This document shows, piece after piece, positions 15,422 through 23,655 of a stretch of DNA of 49,235 bases. The translations under genes were made by a program, and so were the position numbers. Positions within the stretch are counted from its first letter, which is position 1. Every line of letters begins with the position of its first letter. Source of the stretch: Clostridium sp. (GTDB lineage Bacteria; Bacteroidota; Bacteroidia; Bacteroidales; Muribaculaceae); contig JAMPBQ010000001.1 of the NCBI GenBank assembly GCA_023666615.1, positions 719,114-768,348 on the forward strand, in the 5' to 3' direction. The notes below the pieces were generated by a model. The model was not told the DNA's origin. It saw nothing but the letters and a program-made list of their open reading frames with translations, and did not search any database.

Positions 15422-17440
15422 TTAGTCGAGGAAGTCAACTGAAAGGCCCATTTGGAATCGGCGCGGGTTGAGGGGATAGTGAGGCGACGAGAAGTATTCG
15501 TTGCTGAACATACCCTGGTTGACGTGGGACATCATCACGTAGAACCTAACGCGGCCAAGCTTCATGTTGGCGTATGCGTTCATGAATGGGTAATTGCCGA
15601 GCTTCATTTCCCTCTGATTGTAGAAAGTGGCAGTGGCGGGCTGATACCCCGGGGCGTAATATTTTGAATAATAGTCGCAGTCGATGCCCAGCTGCAGATG
15701 CAGGGTGGCAATTCGGCACAGGATGTACAGGTTGCTGTAGAGGGCAATCTTCGGGAGGGGCATCACGGCGTCGTTGCTAGAGGTCTGGAATGTGAGCTTA
15801 TTGTTCCAGTGGAGTATGCCCAGCTTGAAGTTTTGGGATAGCGAGGCGGAGAAAACCTGCAGGGCGCCGCCGTTTTGCGCCGGCAAGGCGTTTTGGTCAA
15901 AATAGATAAGGTTTTGGAGTGTTTCGGCTCCGATGTTCACTGAGGTGTTAGTCCATGGAATCGAAAGAATGCCGCCAAAGCGGAGGCGGCGTTCCTTGCT
16001 GAATGAATTTTGCCAAATGAAGTGATTGCTAATGTATTCCTTCAAGAGATAGGAAGGGGAAGTGTTTCTGAGCGAGCCGTAAGCGGTCAGACCGACAGTG
16101 TCGCCCAGAAGGGGTATGCGAGTCTTGATGCTGCCGTCGACCTTAATTTCGCCGGCCGCGTCGCCGAGGAACCCTATTTGTCCGGTGGCCTCGTATGTAA
16201 GGATAGAACCTTGCTGCTTAGAAATTTGCGCGCCGGCCCATGCCAGATTTTGCGATTTCCGGGCCAGGACTGACGCCATTCCTTCGGGGAAAGGCGTCAG
16301 GCCCAGGCCGCCTTCCATTGTGCGGTCGAGTGTGTCGACGGCCTGCGTGTACTTGCGCATTTCGTATGTCACGAATGCTGAAAGGCCGAATTTAGCGTAT
16401 TTGTTGAATCCTTCCAGAAGGGAAACGCCCGCGGTATTGGCGAAGGAGGAATAGCTGGTGCGGTCATCCGTAATGTCAGGGTTAAGATACGCCCGGCCAA
16501 AGAAATCGTTGACCTCCGCCATATTGTCGTCGCGGAATATATGCTTGGCGTTCTTGAAGTTGAGGGTGTAGAAGAAAGCCGTGAACGGAATGTATTCCCT
16601 TAGGGTGGTGGTATCGTCGATTTCCTCTTCATGCCAATATCCCACTTTGTAGCGGCCGTTGAGCAGGAGCTCTCCGCCCACGATTTTGGTGTGGGCGTGG
16701 GAGAGGCGCGTGGGAATGGATTTAGGGTTGATGGTAGTGACGCCGCCCTGCAGCTGCGCCGGGTCTGTGATGTAGAGGTCGTTAGTGATTCCTCCATTCT
16801 CCTTGTTGAGGAGGTTGTAATGGTTCCAGGATGCCTGCACCTCCAGCCTGTCGCCCATGTGGGAGCCGCTAAGGCCCCAGATAAGGCCCTTGGCGGCCTG
16901 GTTGTCGTAGCTTCCCTTCGAATAGATGTAATCGAGGTTGGCCCCAATCTGCGTTTTCTTGCCGGCATTTCCCGAGAAAAGCATTTGCAGGCGGTCCTGG
17001 GCGTTTTCGCGTCCGCCGCCGGTATTGTAAGATACCTGGGTCATCGGGATGCGCGTGTTGTAGAATTTAATGTCGGAATAAGTTGGGGTCCAGGCCATTT
17101 GGGCGTCTTGCAGGAAGAACTCGCTGATTGGGCGCTGATGCATGAATAGCATGTTCTTGCCTTCGGCCCCGAGATTGCCGGTGCAAGCCCATGCATAAGA
17201 GATTTCAGACGGGATGGCGCGCTGGAAGTAGTTGTATTCCAGCGTGTCCATTGGGGCGGGTTCATGCTGCCCCGTGGGCCAAAGCGGGCTCCAGGCATAT
17301 GCTACCTGGACCGGGCCGTTGTCTTTCTTCGATTCGCCCGTGTCGAGCTGGCGCTGCGCCAAGGCCGAGCCGAAAGCCGAGGCCAGGGCAAAAAAGAGGA
17401 GGACTAGCGCCTTATGATTGATTTCAATAGATGTTTTCAT
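15422..17440 (-). CDS. Putative porin (Bacteroidales outer-membrane beta-barrel)
   Basis: About 672 aa from the ATG at 17440. This start is chosen because MKTSIEINHKALVLLFFALA begins a signal peptide ending near ALAQ, and a TAACTTTG promoter element lies 15 nt upstream; the longer frame would run across that promoter. The mature protein shows the alternating hydrophobic/polar pattern of a large beta-barrel and ends with Phe-Leu-Asp, close to an outer-membrane C-terminal strand. Segments such as EISYAWACTGNLG and FYNTRIPMTQVSYNTGG match the Bacteroidales putative porin family as I know it. It probably allows diffusion of small solutes across the outer membrane. It leads an operon with the solute-binding-domain gene 3 nt downstream. 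Confidence 0.82.
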   Translation of the reverse strand: MKTSIEINHKALVLLFFALASAFGSALAQRQLDTGESKKDNGPVQVAYAWSPLWPTGQHEPAPMDTLEYNYFQRAIPSEISYAWACTGNLGAEGKNMLFMHQRPISEFFLQDAQMAWTPTYSDIKFYNTRIPMTQVSYNTGGGRENAQDRLQMLFSGNAGKKTQIGANLDYIYSKGSYDNQAAKGLIWGLSGSHMGDRLEVQASWNHYNLLNKENGGITNDLYITDPAQLQGGVTTINPKSIPTRLSHAHTKIVGGELLLNGRYKVGYWHEEEIDDTTTLREYIPFTAFFYTLNFKNAKHIFRDDNMAEVNDFFGRAYLNPDITDDRTSYSSFANTAGVSLLEGFNKYAKFGLSAFVTYEMRKYTQAVDTLDRTMEGGLGLTPFPEGMASVLARKSQNLAWAGAQISKQQGSILTYEATGQIGFLGDAAGEIKVDGSIKTRIPLLGDTVGLTAYGSLRNTSPSYLLKEYISNHFIWQNSFSKERRLRFGGILSIPWTNTSVNIGAETLQNLIYFDQNALPAQNGGALQVFSASLSQNFKLGILHWNNKLTFQTSSNDAVMPLPKIALYSNLYILCRIATLHLQLGIDCDYYSKYYAPGYQPATATFYNQREMKLGNYPFMNAYANMKLGRVRFYVMMSHVNQGMFSNEYFSSPHYPLNPRRFQMGLSVDFLD

Positions 17441-17454
17441 ATCCTTAAGTAACG

Positions 17455-17462
17455 CAAAGTTA
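17455..17462 (-). promoter_or_regulatory. -7 element of the porin operon
   Basis: TAACTTTG on the minus strand, 15 nt before the porin ATG. It agrees with the TAnnTTTG element seen repeatedly in this window and fixes the porin start at 17440. Confidence 0.6.
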
Positions 17463-17571
17463 GGCAATATTCGCGGAATATCAATAACTATTGAAAGTTC
17501 ATTTTTATTTTTTGAGGCATTTTTTCGTATATGTTTGTGTAAAGGGATAGCCGCATTATGAAAATAATCGC

Positions 17572-17579
17572 TAAATTTG
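17572..17579 (+). promoter_or_regulatory. -7 element of kdgK
   Basis: TAAATTTG, 37 nt before the kdgK ATG at 17617. A convincing -33 TTG is not evident at the right distance. The element lies in the divergent region between the porin operon and kdgK. Confidence 0.5.
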
Positions 17580-17616
17580 CGGAGTGAAAGAATCAACAAA
17601 AATAAGATAAGCCAAC

Positions 17617-18636
17617 ATGAAGATTATCACTTTGGGCGAAATAATGCTTCGCCTATCACCGGCAGGGTGCCATCGCTTTGTGCAGGTGGACAATTTTGAT
17701 GTGATTTGGGGCGGCGGCGAGGCCAATGTGGCCGTAAGCTGCGCCAACTATGGGCATGACGCCTATTTTGTGAGCAAGCTTCCCAAGCATGAGATAGGTC
17801 AGGCGGCTCTAAACGCTCTGCGCCGCTATGGCGTACACACTGAGCACATCGCCCGCGGCGGCGACAGGGTGGGCATCTACTATTGCGAGACCGGCGCGTC
17901 GATGCGCCCGTCAAAGGTGATTTATGACCGCGCCCATTCGTCGATCTCCGAGGCCATGCCCGAGGATTTTGATTTCGACAAAATCATGGAGGGGGCGGAT
18001 TGGTTCCACTGGAGCGGCATCACTCCCGCCATCAGCGACAAGGCCGCCGAGCTCACGCGCCTTGCGTGCGAGGCCGCGAAGCGCCACGGCGTGACGGTCA
18101 GCGTAGACCTTAATTTCCGCAAGAAGCTGTGGACCTCGGAGAAGGCGCAGTCGATCATGCGTCCGCTGATGAAGTACGTTGATGTTTGCATCGGCAATGA
18201 GGAGGACGCTGAGCTTTGCCTTGGGTTCAAGCCGGACGCTGATGTGGAAGGCGGCAACACTGATGCTGAGGGCTACAAGGGAATTTTCCAGGCCATGATG
18301 AAGGAGTTTGGATTCAAGTATGTCGTTTCGACTTTGCGCGAGTCTTTCTCGGCCACGCACAATGGCTGGAAGGCGATGATATACAACGGGAAGGAGTTCT
18401 ATCAGAGCAAGCGCTATGACATCAATCCCATCATTGACCGAGTGGGCGGAGGCGATTCGTTCTCTGGCGGATTGATCCATGGATTGCTCACGATGGACAA
18501 TCAGGGCGACGCCTTGGAGTTTGCGGTTGCGGCGTCGGCCCTGAAGCAGACCATCAATGGCGACTTCAATCTTGTTTCGGCGGCTGAGGTTGAGGCGCTT
18601 GCCGGAGGCAGCGCCAATGGCCGTGTGCAGCGATGA
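17617..18636 (+). CDS. kdgK: 2-dehydro-3-deoxygluconokinase (PfkB family)
   Basis: 339 aa. PfkB/ribokinase-fold sugar kinase that phosphorylates KDG (2-keto-3-deoxygluconate) to KDPG with ATP, feeding uronate and pectin breakdown into the lower Entner-Doudoroff route. Visible features are the N-terminal GEIMLRLSPAG and GGGEANVAVSCANYG (first PfkB signature), the middle VSVDLNFRKKLW and GNEEDAELCLG, and the catalytic DRVGGGDSFSGGLIHGLL with the base Asp near residue 278. The GAGD motif is GGGD here, as in many KDG kinases. In Bacteroidales kdgK is usually followed by kdgA (KDPG aldolase); here a strong terminator follows directly, so kdgA must be elsewhere. Substrate is assigned by family resemblance; another keto-sugar is possible. 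Confidence 0.88.
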   Translation: MKIITLGEIMLRLSPAGCHRFVQVDNFDVIWGGGEANVAVSCANYGHDAYFVSKLPKHEIGQAALNALRRYGVHTEHIARGGDRVGIYYCETGASMRPSKVIYDRAHSSISEAMPEDFDFDKIMEGADWFHWSGITPAISDKAAELTRLACEAAKRHGVTVSVDLNFRKKLWTSEKAQSIMRPLMKYVDVCIGNEEDAELCLGFKPDADVEGGNTDAEGYKGIFQAMMKEFGFKYVVSTLRESFSATHNGWKAMIYNGKEFYQSKRYDINPIIDRVGGGDSFSGGLIHGLLTMDNQGDALEFAVAASALKQTINGDFNLVSAAEVEALAGGSANGRVQR

Positions 18637-18659
18637 ATTTGTTTTAGCGAGGAATTATG

Positions 18660-18690
18660 GGCCATCGGCTTTTTGCCGATGGCCTTTTTT
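18660..18690 (+). terminator. Intrinsic terminator of kdgK
   Basis: GGCCATCGGC, loop TTTTT, GCCGATGGCC, then six T. Perfect 10-bp stem 23 nt past the kdgK stop. Confidence 0.9.
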
Positions 18691-18755
18691 GTGTGTGGGG
18701 GGGGAGGGGAGGGGATTATTTGGCGGGGTAACGGATTGGCTGTTTGGCATTTTAT

Positions 18756-18880
18756 CGTTATATCGTTATATCGTTATATCGTTCTATCGTTTTGTCGTTT
18801 TGTCGTTTTGTCGTTTTGACGTTTTGTCATTTTGTTGTTTTGTTGTTTTGTTGTTTTGACGTTTTGACGGTTTTTCGTTA
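18756..18880 (+). repeat. Degenerate octanucleotide tandem repeat, about 15 units
   Basis: The sequence divides without gaps into fifteen 8-bp units plus a partial one: CGTTATAT three times, CGTTCTAT, CGTTTTGT three times, CGTTTTGA, then drifting CGTTTTGT/TGTTTTGT/CGTTTTGA units. The register is kept throughout although the unit changes along the array, as expected from repeated slippage. It lies between the kdgK terminator and the promoter of the 73-aa gene. A T-rich reading frame across it is an artefact of the repeat. The rest of the 18691-18955 gap holds only G-runs and T-rich DNA. Confidence 0.8.
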
Positions 18881-18956
18881 GGGGGGATTGGGGGATTTTT
18901 TTTGGTTTTGGCTTTTGTTAGCGGGGGTGTGCAAGGTTGCTTCCCGGGGGCGGCGC

Positions 18957-18964
18957 TAACTTTG
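18957..18964 (+). promoter_or_regulatory. -7 element of the 73-aa gene
   Basis: TAACTTTG, with TTG at 18937-18939 (17-bp spacer), about 40 nt before the ATG at 19005. An AGGAAAGAG purine run sits just before that ATG. Confidence 0.55.
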
Positions 18965-19004
18965 CGTCATAAAAGTTTATTATTCACCAAAAATTAGGAA
19001 AGAG

Positions 19005-19226
19005 ATGAAAACGTTTGGAAGCAATGATGTGATTTTCGCTAGGGCATCAGTATTGGGAAGAGAACTTCTTAATGTTCGCATTTGCGGGGCGGATTCTATG
19101 ACAAGCCTATTGGACGCCATCCGGAGGCAGCTTGGGGAGTATATCGGAATGGTTTCTTTGCAGATTCGCAATCTTACGCAGGGTTGGTCGCAGCAGCGGA
19201 CCTATATGGTGCGCTCGGTCGCATAA
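19005..19226 (+). CDS. Small conserved-looking protein, unknown
   Basis: 73 aa, soluble, no Cys pair, one Cys at about residue 27. The frame is supported by a good promoter, a purine-rich ribosome-binding region (AGGAAAGAG) and amino acid use like a real protein (VLGRELLNVRICGADS, LGEYIGMVSLQIRNLTQGW). The LNVRI and VSLQIRN segments suggest a small mixed alpha/beta fold. I do not recognise the family. No operon partner: the next gene has its own promoter about 150 bp downstream. Function unknown. Confidence 0.6.
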   Translation: MKTFGSNDVIFARASVLGRELLNVRICGADSMTSLLDAIRRQLGEYIGMVSLQIRNLTQGWSQQRTYMVRSVA

Positions 19227-19370
19227 GGTCATTTTTTTTTGTTGGTAAGTTTTTCACATAAAATTCAAACATTTTTATGTTTAGGATGGAAATACATAAA
19301 AATTTTGTATCTTCCCTCTAAAAAAATCATTTCATTATTTTGCCGGAGTAAAAATCTGAAGATTTTGTTG

Positions 19371-19378
19371 TACTTTTG
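19371..19378 (+). promoter_or_regulatory. -7 element of the acyltransferase gene
   Basis: TACTTTTG, 47 nt before the ATG at 19425, in very A+T-rich DNA. Confidence 0.45.
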
Positions 19379-19424
19379 TAAAATAATAAAAAGGATTTAA
19401 GTAAAAATTTTCATCATTAAAATA

Positions 19425-20438
19425 ATGTCCGAAGTGGCTACACATAATGCCAAACATTGGTATTCAATTGATTTTGCAAGAGACATTGCTATTATTTTGG
19501 TGGTAATTGGGCATTTGTTTCCTAAAAATCCGCCATTTTGGTGGAATCAGATATATGACTTTATTTACAGTTTCCACATGCCCCTTTTTATGTTTATAAG
19601 TGGATTTCTATATAAGGCTGTATCATATAAGATTGATTATGGCAAATTTTTAATGAAAAAGTTCAAGCGATTAATGTTGCCGTATTTTTCGGTATCAATA
19701 ATTGTGATAACGTTAAAGTTGTTGGAGGGGAATTCGTATGTTAATCACCAAGTGGATGCTATGTCTTATATAAGGATGTTCTATTATCCGGATGCGGGTT
19801 ATTATCTATGGTTTCTTTGGGCGTTATGGTGGATATTTGTAATTGTTGCTTTGTTCAATAGCAAATTATCAAGAATTATCCTGTTTGTATCCAGTATTAT
19901 ATTGGCTTATATTCCATATAAGGCGCCGAGTATGTTTTGTCTATATGAAACGCAAAATATGTTTGTTTATTTTATGTTGGGAGTTGTATCATGTGAATAT
20001 GCTGATTATATAAAAATAATTTTGAAAAAATCTATTTGGTTGGCGATATTGCCTTTTTTTATAGGGGAATTCTTCTATTTATTTTTTCCAAGCTTTAATT
20101 CACTTGGGAATATCATTCTGCCATATTTGGGGATTTATGCGGTAGTTCGTTTTTGTCAATATGGGATAAAAAGGTGTTCAAAGGAATTCAGATTCATGGT
20201 TTGTGCATTTGCCGCATACTCTTATGGCATATATCTATTTCATACAATATTTGAAAGGGGGAGCAAAGTTGTAATTTTTAGATTGTTTTCAATTGAAGAT
20301 GCCCAAGGAGCCACATTCATTGTTGTAGCCTTTACTGCAATTTTAAGCGGCATTGTTTTCCCTATGCTTTTATATCGTTATGTAATAAATAGAAACGCAC
20401 TGTTAAGCTTTTTATTCAGTGGCATAAAAAAAGGTTGA
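19425..20438 (+). CDS. Integral membrane acyltransferase (Acyl_transf_3)
   Basis: 337 aa with about ten hydrophobic helices. The N-terminal SIDFARDIAIILVVIGHLF carries the His of the family, and YSFHMPLFMFISGFLY follows, the standard opening of the acyltransferase 3/fucose 4-O-acetylase-like family. Such proteins transfer acetyl or other acyl groups to sugars of surface polysaccharides at the inner membrane. Base composition is clearly more A+T-rich than the core genes nearby. With the convergent glycosyltransferase and the radical SAM gene it forms a small glycan-type island. It ends 18 bp from the convergent glycosyltransferase gene. The acceptor sugar is unknown. Confidence 0.85.
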   Translation: MSEVATHNAKHWYSIDFARDIAIILVVIGHLFPKNPPFWWNQIYDFIYSFHMPLFMFISGFLYKAVSYKIDYGKFLMKKFKRLMLPYFSVSIIVITLKLLEGNSYVNHQVDAMSYIRMFYYPDAGYYLWFLWALWWIFVIVALFNSKLSRIILFVSSIILAYIPYKAPSMFCLYETQNMFVYFMLGVVSCEYADYIKIILKKSIWLAILPFFIGEFFYLFFPSFNSLGNIILPYLGIYAVVRFCQYGIKRCSKEFRFMVCAFAAYSYGIYLFHTIFERGSKVVIFRLFSIEDAQGATFIVVAFTAILSGIVFPMLLYRYVINRNALLSFLFSGIKKG

Positions 20439-20456
20439 ATGGACTCAAATGCTGCT

Positions 20457-21209
20457 TTAACTCCAAAGCCTATGATGTTTTCGCCAAAAATATATCAGCG
20501 CTTTAATGTGCAAAAGCGAAATTTTTGAAAATAGGGAACGAGAGGAAATCCTTCTCCAATGGTGGAGTATGGATATATCGGGGAGGAAGACTGTGTCATA
20601 TCCATGTTCTTTGGCGCGTATGCAAAAATCCGCATCTTCAGGGCCATAGAAAATGTTTTCATCAAGCAATCCGATGGTGTCAAACACGTCTCTTTTTATA
20701 AGTTGGCAAGCACCTATAACGTATGTAGGATATAGTTCGCGGGCAGGTAAATCAACGTTATCTTTTAAGTTGAACGCTGATGCAATTGCATTGCGTACTT
20801 TGCAAATCAATCCCGGATAAGACTTGAAAGATGGCTGAAGATTGCCTTCGAAGTCCCGCAATGAGCAAGCTGCGATGCCGACATTTTTGTGTGAGGACAA
20901 AAATTCTGTCATTGAATCAATGGCTTTTGTTGAAGCTTCGGTATCATCGTCAAGAAAAAGTATATAATCCCCTACGCTCTCTCTTACTCCGACATTTCTG
21001 GCGTATGCAACTCCTTTATTTTCCGGCAAAATAATCCTTTTTGCATTTGGGAATTTATTGGCGATATAATCCTTCGCGTTGTCATTAGATCCGTTGTCCA
21101 CCCAAATTAATTCAGCACTATTGCGAGAAACTATATCTGTCAATGATTCAAGGCAACGCCGGAGCATTGGCAAGGAATTCCAAGAGATGACAATTATTGA
21201 AATTGACAT
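20457..21209 (-). CDS. Family 2 glycosyltransferase
   Basis: 250 aa, the size of a single GT-A domain. The N-terminus SISIIVISWNSLPMLRRCLES and the LIWVDNGSNDNA segment bind the nucleotide sugar. The DxD motif is in ILFLDDDTEA, and FYGPEDADFCIRAKEHGY is the late ED motif of rhamnosyl/galactosyl-type GT2 enzymes. It transfers a sugar to a surface glycan or lipid carrier on the cytoplasmic side. The gene starts 5 nt after the radical SAM stop, so both are one operon on the minus strand. A+T-rich, like the opposite-strand acyltransferase. Donor and acceptor unknown. Confidence 0.88.
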   Translation of the reverse strand: MSISIIVISWNSLPMLRRCLESLTDIVSRNSAELIWVDNGSNDNAKDYIANKFPNAKRIILPENKGVAYARNVGVRESVGDYILFLDDDTEASTKAIDSMTEFLSSHKNVGIAACSLRDFEGNLQPSFKSYPGLICKVRNAIASAFNLKDNVDLPARELYPTYVIGACQLIKRDVFDTIGLLDENIFYGPEDADFCIRAKEHGYDTVFLPDISILHHWRRISSRSLFSKISLLHIKALIYFWRKHHRLWS

Positions 21210-21214
21210 ATAAA

Positions 21215-22654
21215 TTACCCGAATAATTTAATCCACAAAGCTTTTAGTGCCACTTTAAACTCACTTAAGGAGTTAAATCGTTTCAGTTGTTTGAGTATAA
21301 AATTGGGGGAAATAAAAAACTCAAGGTTAGCCTTGAAGAGTGCCCTTTCCATTTGTTTTGCTGTGAGCTTAGGATAATTTAATATTGATTCTTTCTGTAC
21401 ATCTGTGGGTTTGTATTCGCCTCCTACTATCCAGCCATTCTTAATGGCCAAATCGTATAGTTCGGTTCCAGGAAAAGGAGATACTATATTTACCATCAAT
21501 TGGTCTACCTTCAATTTTTTCGCTTGAGAGACTGTGTTCTTGATTGTTTCTTTCGTTTCCAGAGGGCAAGTGCCTATTAGAACATTGAGTTTAACGGGTA
21601 CCTTGTATTTCTGCAGCAATTTAATTGCTCGGTAAATGTCCTTTGATGAAATACCTTTCTTAATGTATTTAAGGATTTCATCATCGAAGGATTCGATGCC
21701 TAAATCCACATACGCGCAACCACTTTCCCCCAAGGCTTTAGCAATCGGTTCAGTGATAGCGTCCACTCTGGCTTGGCAACCCCAAACAAAGCCGTATTTT
21801 TTCAGTAATTCACAGATAGAAAAAGTACGTTCCTCATTCCAAATAAAATTGTCATCCACGAATCCTAAGGCTCTGTATCCTTGAGAATGAAGCATCTTCA
21901 GTTCGTCATTAATGCTCTCGATGCTTCTATAAGAGATAATCGGCTTATGGTTGGAAGCGGCCTTTGCCTCGAGTTCCCTTGCGAAAGTAAGAGAGCTTGG
22001 CACACAGTAAATACACTGGTAAGGGCAGTTTCGGGATGTCAGGACTGTAGTGTATGGACCAAGCTTAATTTTAGGATTGTGGTAATCTGTTTTCAGCAAT
22101 TCCCGAAACGGAAAGGGCAGGTCATCAAATGAGCGATTTAGTTTCCTAGGTCTGTTGTGGATGGTTTTGCCGTCTTTATGCCAGGTGAGGCCGTCAATCT
22201 TATCGAAAGCGTCGCCAGTGGTGATTGCCGAATCCCATTCCTCCACGGTTTTTTCAGGTTCGCCTCTTGCAATGTATATCCTTGGATCAACCGGGTAACT
22301 TTTTGAGAAGAATGTTGGGGCGGGCCCCATAAGCAATATTTTGGACGAATGTTTTGTGTCCAGAATGCATTCAATGGCTTTGACATCATCGATTATAGAA
22401 AGATTTACGCCCCAAATACAGTATATATCACTATCGTCATTTTTTAGCCATTCTATGAAATTGTCATAAGAACGCTGTGTGGGAGTTGTGAAATCCTCTA
22501 ATGCTACATCACGTCCGCATCGATGAAGCACTGCCGCAACTATCAGTTCGTATATATTTGGAATTGGGTACACCACTCTTGTGCATCCGGCGGAGCGTTC
22601 AGCAGGACGCTTTGATTCGTCGCTGACTGGCGGTATTATAAATGTATATTTCAT
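21215..22654 (-). CDS. B12-binding-type radical SAM protein
   Basis: 479 aa. Residues 1-190 form a cobalamin-binding-like Rossmann domain (IYELIVAAVLHRCGRDVALEDF, then ILLMGPAPTFFSKSYP), although the DxHxxG motif of classical B12 binding is not clear. The radical SAM core has NCPYQCIYCVPS (CxxxCxxC, near residues 208-215) for the 4Fe-4S cluster, then a TIM-barrel pattern with LGIESFDDEILKYIKKG. This is the family of methyltransferases and ring-forming enzymes that modify lipids, sugars or cofactors. It is followed by a GT2 gene after 5 nt, which suggests an unusual modification of a surface glycan or lipid. Substrate cannot be read from sequence. Confidence 0.82.
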   Translation of the reverse strand: MKYTFIIPPVSDESKRPAERSAGCTRVVYPIPNIYELIVAAVLHRCGRDVALEDFTTPTQRSYDNFIEWLKNDDSDIYCIWGVNLSIIDDVKAIECILDTKHSSKILLMGPAPTFFSKSYPVDPRIYIARGEPEKTVEEWDSAITTGDAFDKIDGLTWHKDGKTIHNRPRKLNRSFDDLPFPFRELLKTDYHNPKIKLGPYTTVLTSRNCPYQCIYCVPSSLTFARELEAKAASNHKPIISYRSIESINDELKMLHSQGYRALGFVDDNFIWNEERTFSICELLKKYGFVWGCQARVDAITEPIAKALGESGCAYVDLGIESFDDEILKYIKKGISSKDIYRAIKLLQKYKVPVKLNVLIGTCPLETKETIKNTVSQAKKLKVDQLMVNIVSPFPGTELYDLAIKNGWIVGGEYKPTDVQKESILNYPKLTAKQMERALFKANLEFFISPNFILKQLKRFNSLSEFKVALKALWIKLFG

Positions 22655-22717
22655 ATTAATTGAAAAGTAAAGACTAAAACTTATTTTGTAAATTTGTTGA
22701 TGCCTGTCAAATGTCTG

Positions 22718-23614
22718 TCATTGCATCATGATGTAGTCGCGGACGGGGAGGGGGGAGCCGTTGTGCCAGAGCTCGAAGGAGAAGGGGTATTTGCCGGCGA
22801 GGCCGACGCGCGCGCCTGCATTTAGCTTGTCGCCCCTGGAGGCGAATGTCTCTGAGAGGCCGGAGTAGATGGAGACGAAGTCATTCGGGTGCTGCACAAC
22901 GAGGGTAAGGCCCCTGCCGGTGGTGAAGTAGGAGTTCAGGACGGTGCCGCGGTAGGCCGCGGATACGGGGAAAACGCGTCCCGCGGCCGCCGCGATGGAC
23001 GGAATGCCGGCGTCGGAGACACGGTCTTCTATCGGGATGCCCGCGATTGGCGGGAAGAATGTCATGCCCTCGGCCACGATGGGGGAGAGGACTGAGAGGT
23101 TGTAGCGCTCGGCCTGCTCGAACCGGCTGACAAAGCTTCGCTCGGCCGCCGAGGCCTCGATGAGCGAGTCAAGGGGGAGCAATTTGGGGGTGGATGCTTC
23201 TTGGGGCGTGGGCTGAGGGTCGGTTGTGGATAGGGCTGTGTCGGCAGAAAGGAGGAGCACGCGCTCGATGTTTTGGGTGTAGGCGTCGGCAATGCGTTGG
23301 GCCTCAAGAGCGGAATCCAGCCTGAGCGACATTTCGTCGTAGTCCTCACGGAGGTCATAGCTCATTCCGACGGGGAGGACGCCCCTGAGGGGCGTGTAGA
23401 CATAGATTACGAACCAAAAGACGCCGGTGGCGGCGAATAGGGCAACGGCGGCGAGCGCCATACCGCGGCGGGAGGCTTTGAATTCCCATACGCGCGATAG
23501 GGCGCTGAGGTTTTCGAGGGCAAGCCTATAGCGGGGGCGCCGCACGAAGTCGCCCTTATGCTTGGGGGCGCTGCTGCGGCGCAAAAAAGATGATATGCCT
23601 TTAGCCCAATTCAT
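22718..23614 (-). CDS. Membrane protein with degenerate M23/LytM domain
   Basis: 298 aa. A basic cytoplasmic head (about 50 residues) is followed by one membrane helix (about 52-73), a periplasmic helical stretch, and a C-terminal LytM fold. The LytM fold is recognisable from GLTLVVQHPNDFVSIYSGLS and the end FELWHNGSPLPVRDYI. All zinc ligands seem lost: the HxxxD segment reads DRVSDAGIP, YxHL reads YSGL, and HLHFE reads FSFEL. It is therefore probably a regulator of cell-wall amidases rather than an enzyme, as known for EnvC- and NlpD-type proteins. The start follows a TAATTTTG element by 7 nt. Probably a core gene. Confidence 0.82.
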   Translation of the reverse strand: MNWAKGISSFLRRSSAPKHKGDFVRRPRYRLALENLSALSRVWEFKASRRGMALAAVALFAATGVFWFVIYVYTPLRGVLPVGMSYDLREDYDEMSLRLDSALEAQRIADAYTQNIERVLLLSADTALSTTDPQPTPQEASTPKLLPLDSLIEASAAERSFVSRFEQAERYNLSVLSPIVAEGMTFFPPIAGIPIEDRVSDAGIPSIAAAAGRVFPVSAAYRGTVLNSYFTTGRGLTLVVQHPNDFVSIYSGLSETFASRGDKLNAGARVGLAGKYPFSFELWHNGSPLPVRDYIMMQ

Positions 23615-23621
23615 GTTGCCA

Positions 23622-23629
23622 CAAAATTA
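23622..23629 (-). promoter_or_regulatory. -7 element of the M23-like gene
   Basis: TAATTTTG on the minus strand, 7 nt upstream of the ATG, again predicting an almost leaderless transcript. The preceding ATPase gene ends at 23656. Confidence 0.5.
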
Positions 23630-23655
23630 CGAAAAAATTTTGAAAGGCAATCGCC

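Noticed and set aside
18557-18859. 100-codon frame across the octanucleotide repeat
   Set aside because: The repeating Tyr-Arg-Tyr/Val-Leu-Ser-Phe pattern is only the translation of the 8-bp repeat; it begins inside kdgK.
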